A DNA stretch of 64,000 nucleotides from assembly GCF_017569205.1 (NCBI RefSeq), contig NZ_CP071870.1:2232001-2296000 (forward strand). Reading direction: 5' to 3'. The notes below the pieces were generated by a model. It saw only the letters and a program-made list of their open reading frames with translations, was not told the origin of the DNA and did no database searches. Shown piece after piece: positions 25,716 to 32,639 of the stretch. Position numbers and translations under genes: made by a program. Position 1 is the first letter of the stretch, and every line of letters starts with the position of its first letter. This DNA comes from Propioniciclava sp. MC1595 (GTDB lineage Bacteria; Actinomycetota; Actinomycetes; Propionibacteriales; Propionibacteriaceae).

Positions 25716-26474
25716 ATGACCCAGGCCCCGCAGGCGGTGCCCGCCGGCTGGTACCCGTCCCCCGACGGGGCGCCCGTGCACCGCTGGTGGGACGGCACCA
25801 TGTGGACCGACGCCACCCATCCGCCCCAGGCCCCCGCACAGCCGGATCCGGTGGAGCGGGTGGAGCCGGTGGCGGTCGAGCCCGGGCCCGCGGCGTCCGG
25901 CTGGCCGGCCCCCGCCCCGCCGAGCCTGGGCCCGCTCGCGCTGGTCACCCGCGTGTTCGTCGCCCTCGCCGGGCTCGGCCTGCCGCTCGCCTGGGGCGCG
26001 CAAGCCTGGCGCCTGTCCGACCCGCCGGAGTGGCTGACCGAGAACGTCGCGGTGGGGCTCACCGGGGCCGCCTCCGGGCTGCTGCTGGTGGCCGGGCTGT
26101 TCTGGATGGTGTGGCAGTACCGGGTGGCGAAGGCGTTCCCGCCCGGGACGCCGCGGCGCACGCCCGGCTGGCAGGTGCTGTCCTGGCTGGTGCCGGTGGG
26201 GCTGTGGTGGCTGCCGTACCAGAACGTCGCCGACCTGACCCGCCTGTCGACCGGACGCCGCCCCGGCTGGCTCCCCGCGTGGTGGGCCCTGTGGGTGGTC
26301 GGGAGCCTCGGTGCCGGCATCGGCGCCGCACTGGCGTCGACCTCCCCCGGCGTGGGGACGTGGGTCGCGATCGCCGGCGGGCTGGTGCTGCTGGCGGCGG
26401 TCCCGTTCGCGTGGCTGCTGGTGACGCGGGTGACCGCGGCAATCGCCGGCACCCGGGAACACCCGGACGCCTGA
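25716..26474 (+). CDS. DUF2510/DUF4328 membrane protein
   Basis: A 252-residue actinobacterial membrane protein. The N-terminus carries the DUF2510 motif AGWYPSPDG-x5-RWWDGTMWTD (about 9-31), a short cytoplasmic domain thought to mediate protein contacts. A Pro/Ala linker leads to four or five transmembrane segments with the DUF4328 signature region (WQYRVAKAFPP, then WQVLSWLVPVGLWWLPYQNVADL). No catalytic residues are evident. It sits behind the gnd terminator and 16 bp before the FrnE-like gene. Function unknown. Confidence 0.85.
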   Translation: MTQAPQAVPAGWYPSPDGAPVHRWWDGTMWTDATHPPQAPAQPDPVERVEPVAVEPGPAASGWPAPAPPSLGPLALVTRVFVALAGLGLPLAWGAQAWRLSDPPEWLTENVAVGLTGAASGLLLVAGLFWMVWQYRVAKAFPPGTPRRTPGWQVLSWLVPVGLWWLPYQNVADLTRLSTGRRPGWLPAWWALWVVGSLGAGIGAALASTSPGVGTWVAIAGGLVLLAAVPFAWLLVTRVTAAIAGTREHPDA

Positions 26475-26490
26475 CGGGGTTGGGCCGGAC

Positions 26491-27219
26491 ATGAAGATCG
26501 ACATCTGGTCCGACATCGCCTGCCCGTGGTGCTACATCGGCCTCACCCGCTTCGAGCGCGCGCTCGCCTCCTTCGAGCACCGCGACGGCGTCGAGGTGAC
26601 CCTGCACAGCTTCCAGCTCGACCCGTCGCTGCCCGACGCCTACGACGGCACCGAGACTCAGTACCTCGCCCAGCGCAAGGGCATGCCCGAGGCCACGGTG
26701 CGGCAGATGTTCGGTCAGGTGGCGCAGGCGGCCGCCTCCGAGGGCCTGACGATGGACTTCGACTCCCTCGCCGTGGCGAACTCCCGCCGCGCCCACCGGC
26801 TGCTGCACGCCGCGGCGTCCGTGTCGCCGGCCATCGCGTGGGAGCTCAAGCGGTCCCTCTTCAAGGCCCACTTCACCGACGGTGAGTCGATCTCGGACGC
26901 CGACGTGCTGGTCCGCCTCGCGACCGGCGTCGGCCTCGACGAGGGCGTGGCGCGCGCCGCGCTCGAGGACGAGGCCCTGGACGCCGAGGTCGCCGGCGAC
27001 ATCGACGCGGCCCGCTCGATGGGCATCAGCGGCGTCCCGTTCTTCGTGCTGCACGAGAAGTACGGCATCTCGGGGGCGCAGCCGTTCGAGGTGTTCACCC
27101 AGGCGATCGCCCAGGTCTGGGACGAGGCGCACCCCAAGCCGGCGTTCGAGACCCTGACGATCCCCGGCCTGAAGCAGGACACCACCGGCCCCGCCTGCGG
27201 CCCCGAGGGCTGCGACTGA
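26491..27219 (+). CDS. DsbA-family oxidoreductase, FrnE type
   Basis: A 242-residue cytoplasmic thioredoxin-fold protein with inserted helical domain. The active-site motif CPWCYIG is at Cys11 and Cys14, the cis-Pro segment is ISGVPFFVLHEKYGISGAQ near 180-200, and the tail has further cysteines (CGPEGC). FrnE-like proteins are disulfide oxidoreductases/isomerases, and the superfamily also includes 2-hydroxychromene-2-carboxylate isomerase. No signal peptide, so it acts inside the cell. The substrate is unknown. Confidence 0.9.
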   Translation: MKIDIWSDIACPWCYIGLTRFERALASFEHRDGVEVTLHSFQLDPSLPDAYDGTETQYLAQRKGMPEATVRQMFGQVAQAAASEGLTMDFDSLAVANSRRAHRLLHAAASVSPAIAWELKRSLFKAHFTDGESISDADVLVRLATGVGLDEGVARAALEDEALDAEVAGDIDAARSMGISGVPFFVLHEKYGISGAQPFEVFTQAIAQVWDEAHPKPAFETLTIPGLKQDTTGPACGPEGCD

Positions 27220-27230
27220 CCGCAACCCCC

Positions 27231-27353
27231 GTCGGCCCGAACTCCTGCCAACCCGATCGCATGGGCCGAACTCATGCCGGCCGCTGACTTGGTTGCGCGA
27301 TCCGACCTCCCAGCGCAACTGACTCATGGTGCGGCGTGAGTTCGGTCCACCGG
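27231..27353. repeat. Left flank repeats around the AbiEi-like gene
   Basis: Three copies of a motif with consensus near CCGAACTCATGCCG: a degenerate direct copy at about 27237-27250 (CCCGAACTCCTGCC), a direct copy at 27265-27279 (GCCGAACTCATGCCG), and an inverted copy at about 27334-27346 (GCGTGAGTTCGGT). The last two face each other about 55 bp apart and could fold as a long imperfect hairpin. Matching copies lie on the other side of the gene. This 160-bp intergenic stretch contains no gene. Confidence 0.65.
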
Positions 27354-27379
27354 CAGAGGGGCCCACGTGACGGCCACCC

Positions 27380-28333
27380 TCACTCGCGGCCCCGGAAGTG
27401 GGCGCGCCACGCGTCCCGCAAGTGCGGAACGCCCATGCCACGTTCGCGCATCACGGCGACGATCCGCGCCAAGGCCGCTCCCGGCGACGTGAACAGGTCG
27501 TCGCTGACCGCCACCCAGAGGCGCCACCCCAGAGCAGCCAGTTCCTCGCGGCGCCGGACGTCGGCGGCGTACTGGTGACGGGAGGTCGCGTGCTGCTTCC
27601 CGTCGTACTCGATGCCCACCTTCTGGTCGGAGTACCCCAGGTCGATCCGGCGCACCACGTCCCCCCGCTCGTCGCGGATCTTGATGTTCACCTCGGGTTC
27701 GGGGAGTCCGGCGAGCACGATGAGGAGGCGGAGCCGCGTCTCCATCGGTGACTCGACCCCCGCGCGAACCAACCGGGCGGCCTCGCGCGCCCTCCGACCC
27801 CGGCCCTCCTCCTCCGCGGCCCGGACCAGAGCCTCCGGGGTGGTCCGCCCACGGTGCACCAAGGAATCGCCCACGGCCACGAGGTCGACCAGGCCGAGGC
27901 ATGCGGACAGGTCGAGGAAGGTGTCCACGGGTGATGTCACCGGCAGTCCCCGGAACCGCTGCGGCACGTGGGTCGAGCGATGCACGATCACGCCTGGGAT
28001 CGTGGACCGGTGCCTCGTGGGTTCGATGCTCGCGTGGAGGTGTTCCTCGTCGGGTACGACGGCACCGAACAGGCGGGCAGCCGTGTGATCCGACACGAAT
28101 GCCCCGTCACCCGCCACCAGAATGACGGCCTCCGCCTCGTGCCACGACTGCGGGCGCACGGTCGCCAAGATGTGCACGCTTCGGACGATCCGCCTGAACT
28201 CCGGCGAGTAGAGCCGCCGCTTCGAGACACCGGACGCCGCGGCATCCCGGGTGCGAAAGGGACGGCGGATGTCGACCGGCTCGGGAGTTCGCGGCGGCCG
28301 GGGACGGGGCCGATGCGGGGGTGGGTGGGCCAT
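27380..28333 (-). CDS. AbiEi-antitoxin-like protein with C-terminal PD-(D/E)XK endonuclease-like domain (DUF559-type)
   Basis: A 317-residue protein. The first 190 or so residues match the actinobacterial AbiEi-like layout: a basic N-terminus, a predicted winged-helix region around SGVSKRRLYSPEFRRIVRSVH, then SDHTAARLFG and a ...VHRSTHVPQRFRGLPVTSPVDTFLDL core. The C-terminal part has Asp231 in RRIDLGY and E242-Y-D-G-K at 242-246 followed by QH, the D...ExDG pattern of DUF559/very-short-patch-repair-like nucleases. Start ATG 28333 is preceded by CTGGAGGGT. There is no AbiEii toxin partner or restriction-methylase gene beside it. Both flanks carry repeated motifs. Activity and target are unknown; many genomes hold several such genes. 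Confidence 0.75.
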   Translation of the reverse strand: MAHPPPHRPRPRPPRTPEPVDIRRPFRTRDAAASGVSKRRLYSPEFRRIVRSVHILATVRPQSWHEAEAVILVAGDGAFVSDHTAARLFGAVVPDEEHLHASIEPTRHRSTIPGVIVHRSTHVPQRFRGLPVTSPVDTFLDLSACLGLVDLVAVGDSLVHRGRTTPEALVRAAEEEGRGRRAREAARLVRAGVESPMETRLRLLIVLAGLPEPEVNIKIRDERGDVVRRIDLGYSDQKVGIEYDGKQHATSRHQYAADVRRREELAALGWRLWVAVSDDLFTSPGAALARIVAVMRERGMGVPHLRDAWRAHFRGRE

Positions 28334-28452
28334 ACCCTCCAGCCTCGACCACCCCCGAGGCCTGTCGCAGCACTGGCCGATACATCTGTGGACAACTGCT
28401 GTTCTCGGTGTGCTCCCGCGCGGCAGATCCCGCCCCGGATACTCCATCCTCC

Positions 28453-28545
28453 GCGACGAACTCATGCACGTGGGTGAGTCCGCAACGGGAAACGGCCGAA
28501 TCCGGGCACCGAGTCACGCCGCGGCATGAGTTTGGTCGACCTGCC
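28453..28545. repeat. Right flank repeats around the AbiEi-like gene
   Basis: A direct copy of the motif at about 28455-28468 (GACGAACTCATGCA) and an inverted copy at 28523-28540 (GGCATGAGTTTGGTCGAC) face each other about 55 bp apart, repeating the arrangement on the left flank. GACTCATGGTGCGGCGTGAGTT on the left and GAGTCACGCCGCGGCATGAGTT on the right are also alike. No gene is seen in the 211-bp stretch 28334-28544. Confidence 0.65.
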
Positions 28546-29378
28546 TAGCCCCGGCCCCCCAGCGCTGCGTAGGCGGCGTCGAGGAGCGGCTCGGGCGGGC
28601 ACGAGCGACCTGTCATGAGCCGGATCTGGTCGAGGGCCTGGCCGACGAGCAGGTCGATGCCCGACAGCTGGACGATCCCGGCGGCGCGGGCGGCCCGGTC
28701 GAGCTCGGTCGGGTAGTGGTTGTAGGTGGCGTCGAAGCAGGCGTCCACCAACCGCACCAGCCCCCCGGCAACCTCGCTCGCCAGCGGCGCCGAGACGGTC
28801 GAGACGAGCACATCGGCCGCCGGGGCGTCCGGCACCGTGCCCCACGGCCCGTACGACAACCGGACGCCCAGGGTGCGGCCGAGCTCCTCCAGCGACGCGC
28901 GCGCGTTGTCCTCGGACCGGGCCAGGACCAGCGCGTCCCGGACCCCCATCTCCGCCAGGGCGTAGAGCGCCGAGCGGGCGGTGGCCCCGTTCCCCAGCAG
29001 GAGCGCCGAGGACGCGGACCCGACCCCGGCGCGCGCGAACGCGCCGACCAGGCCCGTGACGTCGGTGTTCTCCACCAGCGGCGAGCCCTCGTTGAACAGG
29101 AAGGTGTTGCCCGAGCCGAGCAGCCGGGCCCGGTCGGAGGCCTCGCCCAACCCCAGGAGCACCTGCTTCAGCGGGGCGGTGCACGACAGGCCGACCCACT
29201 CCGGCCCGCAGCCGGCGACGAAGGCGGCGAGCTCGTCCTCGTCGACCTCGTGCCGCCCGTAGGTCCACTCCCCCGAGATGCCGAGCACCTCGTACGCCCG
29301 GGTGTGGATCAGGGGGCTCAGCGAGTGGGCGATCGGCTGGCCGAGCACCGCGCAGCGGTGGGGCCCCGGTCCGGTCAC
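28545..29378 (-). CDS. aroE: Shikimate dehydrogenase (or shikimate dehydrogenase-like protein)
   Basis: Reduces 3-dehydroshikimate to shikimate with NADPH. The 277-residue protein has the AroE pattern: LGQPIAHSLSPLIH at the N-terminus (substrate-binding Ser residues), SCTAPLKQ near 66-73 supplying the catalytic Lys, ENTDVTG near 101-107 with the Asn/Asp pair, and a glycine-rich NADP loop LLLGNGATARSALYAL. The catalytic region normally reads NVTxPxK or SVTMPLK, and here is SCTAPLK, so minor drift. The GTG start overlaps the stop of the upstream thioesterase by 4 bp. No other aromatic-pathway gene is close. Confidence 0.88.
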   Translation of the reverse strand: MTGPGPHRCAVLGQPIAHSLSPLIHTRAYEVLGISGEWTYGRHEVDEDELAAFVAGCGPEWVGLSCTAPLKQVLLGLGEASDRARLLGSGNTFLFNEGSPLVENTDVTGLVGAFARAGVGSASSALLLGNGATARSALYALAEMGVRDALVLARSEDNARASLEELGRTLGVRLSYGPWGTVPDAPAADVLVSTVSAPLASEVAGGLVRLVDACFDATYNHYPTELDRAARAAGIVQLSGIDLLVGQALDQIRLMTGRSCPPEPLLDAAYAALGGRG

Positions 29379-30253
29379 AGGAGGGCCCGCCCCGTCGGCG
29401 TGGCCGGCCAGGTGCGGGCGGCCTCGACCATCGCGTCGGGCAGCGGCTGCGGGCGGCCCTGGGCGTCCCCGTGCACCAGGACGGTGGTCGAGCGCGACTT
29501 CACCGAGCCGTCCAGCGGGTCGACGATCTCGGCCGCCACGGTCATCGACGTGCGGCCGGTCGACCCGATCGCGGTGTGCACCTCGTAGGGCTCGAGCCGG
29601 TGCACGATCTGGCCGGTGTAGCGCATGTCCTGGCGCACGACCATCCACGCGTGCTCGACCTCGTCGTGCGGGTTCATCCGGATCGAGTTGGCCAGCAGCG
29701 GCGTCTTCAGCGCGACCCGCGCCTCGGCGACGTAGTCGTAGAACCGGGTGTTGTTGGCGTGGCCGTAGGCGTCCAGGTCCGACCAGCGCACCTGGAACGA
29801 CAGCGTGTGGTGGTCGGGGCCCACGTCGAACGACCCCACCTCCCGCATCGGCTCGAGCTCCACCTGGCGCTCGAGGAACCAGGCCCGCTCGGCGTCGGAC
29901 AGGCGCGCGGGGCGTCCGGCCTGGAAGTCGAAGTTGGCCAGCAGCGTCCGCGCGCGGCCGACCACCGTGTCGCCCTGCCGCACCACGTAGCCCACGGTGA
30001 AGCGCGCCGCACCGACGTCACCGACCGACAGCTCGATGTCGAGCGGCTCGGGGGTGAAGAAGATCGGCGCGACGTACTCGACCTGGTGGCCGACCACGAT
30101 GATCCCGTTGCCGAGCAGGTGCGCGTTCGGCCCCGTCAGCAGGAACGCGACGCGCGCCTCCTGCAGGTAGTCGACGATCGCGGCGTTGTTGGCGTGCCCC
30201 TGCGCGTCGAGGTCGACCCAGCGCAGGGGCACGCGAACCCGGTAGGGCTCCAA
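29375..30253 (-). CDS. Double hotdog acyl-CoA thioesterase
   Basis: A 292-residue protein made of two hotdog domains. Each begins with the 4-hydroxybenzoyl-CoA-thioesterase-type motif: residues about 4-25 (RVPLRWVDLDAQGHANNAA) and about 155-175 (FQVRWSDLDAYGHANNTRF), where the Asp is the usual catalytic or substrate-orienting residue. Such proteins hydrolyse acyl-CoA thioesters in the cytoplasm; chain-length preference cannot be read. The start is taken as TTG at 30253, one base after the fadD stop, because the N-terminal motif begins at once. Its position between fadD and aroE in one transcript suggests lipid-linked metabolism. Confidence 0.85.
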   Translation of the reverse strand: MEPYRVRVPLRWVDLDAQGHANNAAIVDYLQEARVAFLLTGPNAHLLGNGIIVVGHQVEYVAPIFFTPEPLDIELSVGDVGAARFTVGYVVRQGDTVVGRARTLLANFDFQAGRPARLSDAERAWFLERQVELEPMREVGSFDVGPDHHTLSFQVRWSDLDAYGHANNTRFYDYVAEARVALKTPLLANSIRMNPHDEVEHAWMVVRQDMRYTGQIVHRLEPYEVHTAIGSTGRTSMTVAAEIVDPLDGSVKSRSTTVLVHGDAQGRPQPLPDAMVEAARTWPATPTGRALL

Positions 30254-30254
30254 C

Positions 30255-32069
30255 TCAGTCCTCTTCCTCCGCGTCGTAGAGGGACTCGACCAGGTCGGCG
30301 TACCGCTTGGCGACGGCGCCACGGCGCAGCTTCATGTTCGCCGTGACGCCGCCCTCCTCGACGGTGAGCTCGTGGTCGAGGACCGCGTAGCGCTTGACCG
30401 TCTCCCAGCGCTCGAGCTTCGCGTTCGCGCGGGCCAGGAACCGGTCGATCGACGCCCGGAACTCGGGCAGCTGCGTCAGCTCGGCGTAGCTCATGCCCTC
30501 CTTGCCGTGGCGCTGCGCCCAGCTCTCCATGGCGCCCGGGTCGATGGTGAACAGGGCGGAGATGTACTTCTTCCCGTCGCCGACCGCGACCGCCTGCGAC
30601 ACGTAGGGGATGTTGGCGGCCATCGTGCCCTCGACCTTCTGCGGGGCGACGAACTTGCCGCCCGAGGTCTTCATCAGGTCCTTCTTGCGGTCGGTGATCT
30701 TGAGGTAGCCGTCCGCGTCCAGCTCACCGATGTCGCCCGTGTGGTACCAGCCGTCGACGAGCACCTCGGCGGTCTGCTCGGGGTCCTTGTGGTAGCCGCG
30801 CATGATGCCGGGGCCCTTGATGAGCACCTCGCCGTCCTCGGCGATCCGCAGCTCGGTGCCGGGAAGGGCCGGGCCGACCGTGCCGAAGCGGGGCTTGCTC
30901 GGCTCGTTGACGCAGGCGACCGCGGAGGTCTCGGTCGAACCGTAGCCCTCCACGATCACGATGCCGGCCGAGTAGAACCACTCCTGCACCTGCGAGCTGA
31001 GCTTGGCCGCACCCGAGATGAGGAACTCGATGTTGCCGCCCAGGCGCTGCTGCAGCTTGGAGAAGACCAGCTTGTCGGCGATCTTGTACTGCACCCCGAG
31101 CATGCCGGGCAGCTTCTCGCCCTTGACGCGGTACGGGTTCGACTCACGACCCACGTGGAACGCCCACCGCGCGATCTGGCCCTTCACGCCGCCGGCCGAC
31201 TTGGCCTTCACCGCGTTGCGGACCTTCTCGAAGATGCGGGGGGCGCCGCACATGAACGACGGCTGGGTGATGCCGAGCCCGTCGACGATCTTGTCGAGGC
31301 GTCCGTCGACGACCGACGCGAAGCCCACCTGCAGCTGGATCATCATGACGGCCTTGCCGAAGACGTGGCTCAGCGGCAGCCAGAAGTACTGCAGCGAGTC
31401 GGCCCCGATGATGTTGAGGCTGTCGACGGCGACGCCCTCGTAGGTCCAGCTGCTGTGCAGCAGCTCGACGCCCTTGGGCAGGCCCGTGGTGCCGGAGGTG
31501 TAGATGAGGGTGGCCAGCGTGTCGGGGGTGGTGGCCGCCACGGCGTCGTCCATCGCGGAAGGGTTCTCGGCGAGCAGGGCGCGGCCCTTCTCGCGCAGCA
31601 TCTCCTTGCTGATGGTGCCCTCGGCGGTGCCGTCGAGCAGGATCACCTCGCGGATCTGGTCCCCCGGCACGAGCTCGCGCAGCTTCTCGAGCTGCTCGAC
31701 GTTCTCGGCCACGAAGTACTTCGACTCGGAGTGCGTGATGATGTGCGCGAACTCGGGGCCCGTGGTGTTCGGGTAGACGGTGGTCGTGGCGCCGCCGGCG
31801 CAGTTGATCGCCAGGTCGAGCAGCACCCACTCGTAGCGGGTGTTCGAGGCGATCGCGACGCGCTCCTCGGGCTGGAGCCCGATGGCCAGCAGGCCTGCGC
31901 CGACCTCCCAGACGACCTGCCGCATCTGTGCCCAGGTGAGGCTCACCCAGTTCTCCTGGGCATCGGGGTACCGAATGGCCTCGTTGTCGGGCGTGGCCGC
32001 CACGCGCCAGTTGAACATCGCGCCCACCGTCGGCGGCCGGTTGTCCAGCAGTGTCTGGATGTCGGTCAT
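30255..32069 (-). CDS. fadD: Long-chain fatty acid-CoA ligase
   Basis: AMP-forming acyl-CoA synthetase of 604 residues. The ATP-binding P-loop YTSGTTGLPKG (about 180-190), VEGYGSTETS (A5 motif), the YHTGDIGELDADGYLKITDRKKDLMKTSGGKFV region (A7-A8, including the hinge Asp) and a C-terminal lysine region are all present. The length and the LPLSHVFGK segment fit the FadD15-like long-chain branch of actinobacteria. It activates fatty acids for beta-oxidation or lipid synthesis at the membrane face. It is the first gene of fadD-thioesterase-aroE and diverges from the marR-type gene, with a palindrome between them. Confidence 0.93.
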   Translation of the reverse strand: MTDIQTLLDNRPPTVGAMFNWRVAATPDNEAIRYPDAQENWVSLTWAQMRQVVWEVGAGLLAIGLQPEERVAIASNTRYEWVLLDLAINCAGGATTTVYPNTTGPEFAHIITHSESKYFVAENVEQLEKLRELVPGDQIREVILLDGTAEGTISKEMLREKGRALLAENPSAMDDAVAATTPDTLATLIYTSGTTGLPKGVELLHSSWTYEGVAVDSLNIIGADSLQYFWLPLSHVFGKAVMMIQLQVGFASVVDGRLDKIVDGLGITQPSFMCGAPRIFEKVRNAVKAKSAGGVKGQIARWAFHVGRESNPYRVKGEKLPGMLGVQYKIADKLVFSKLQQRLGGNIEFLISGAAKLSSQVQEWFYSAGIVIVEGYGSTETSAVACVNEPSKPRFGTVGPALPGTELRIAEDGEVLIKGPGIMRGYHKDPEQTAEVLVDGWYHTGDIGELDADGYLKITDRKKDLMKTSGGKFVAPQKVEGTMAANIPYVSQAVAVGDGKKYISALFTIDPGAMESWAQRHGKEGMSYAELTQLPEFRASIDRFLARANAKLERWETVKRYAVLDHELTVEEGGVTANMKLRRGAVAKRYADLVESLYDAEEED

Positions 32070-32142
32070 CGTCGTCCTGTCCCAGGCGGAGCCCGGCGCC
32101 CACCTGTCTGTTTCCGGGTCAGTGTAGAGGCCGGGACCCAAC

Positions 32143-32159
32143 GATTGAACTGTCAAATC
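32143..32159. promoter_or_regulatory. Candidate MarR-type operator between fadD and the marR-type gene
   Basis: Imperfect palindrome GATTGAACTGTCAAATC with exact arms TTGA-N4-TCAA. It lies just upstream of the marR start and in the divergent 106-bp promoter region, where MarR proteins usually bind. A TATGCT -10-like element (32164-32169) sits only about 7 bp before the ATG with no Shine-Dalgarno sequence, so the marR mRNA may be leaderless. Confidence 0.4.
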
Positions 32160-32175
32160 CGACTATGCTTGCGGT

Positions 32176-32634
32176 ATGTCGACCCCGTCCTCCACCCGTT
32201 GGCTCTCCAGCGGGCAGCAGAAGGTGTGGCGCGCCTGGTTGGACGCGGTGGCGCGGATCGACTCCCACCTCGACGAGGTCCTCCGCCCGTTCGGCCTCGA
32301 CCTGGGCGAGTACGAGATCTTGGTCCGCCTGTCGGAGGCCCCCGAGCGCCGCATGCGGATGAGCGACCTGGCCGACGCCGCCCGGCAGTCCCGCTCCCGC
32401 CTGACCCACACCGTCGCGCGCATGGAGAAGAAGGGCCTGCTGAACCGGGCACCCTGCGCCAACGACCGCCGCGGCGTGATCGCGATCCTCACCGACGAGG
32501 GCTTCGGCCTCCTCGAGACCGCCGCGCCCGCCCACGTCGACTCGGTGCGCGAGGTGCTGGTCGACGTCGTCGACCCGGCCGACTTCGAGGCACTGGGACG
32601 CGCGATGAACGCGGTCAACCAGGTGGCAGACTGA
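32176..32634 (+). CDS. MarR-family transcriptional regulator
   Basis: A 152-residue winged-helix regulator. The central DNA-binding part contains MRMSDLADAARQSRSRLTHTVARMEKKGLL (about 59-88) followed by the wing with NDRRGVIAILTDEG; flanking helices form the dimer interface. MarR proteins usually bind small aromatic or acyl ligands and repress adjacent genes. Here the neighbours are divergent fadD and, 5 bp downstream, the FAD/Fe-S dehydrogenase, both plausible targets. The ATG start lacks a ribosome binding site. Confidence 0.9.
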   Translation: MSTPSSTRWLSSGQQKVWRAWLDAVARIDSHLDEVLRPFGLDLGEYEILVRLSEAPERRMRMSDLADAARQSRSRLTHTVARMEKKGLLNRAPCANDRRGVIAILTDEGFGLLETAAPAHVDSVREVLVDVVDPADFEALGRAMNAVNQVAD

Positions 32635-32639
32635 CCAAG

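Noticed and set aside
22645-25839. A 1,064-codon minus-strand frame starting inside gnd antisense and ending as uxaC
   Set aside because: Only the part from the ATG at 24063 resembles uronate isomerase; the rest is antisense to gnd.
27380-28333. A complete AbiE toxin-antitoxin or restriction-modification system
   Set aside because: No AbiEii-type nucleotidyltransferase or methyltransferase gene flanks it; the neighbours are FrnE-like and aroE.
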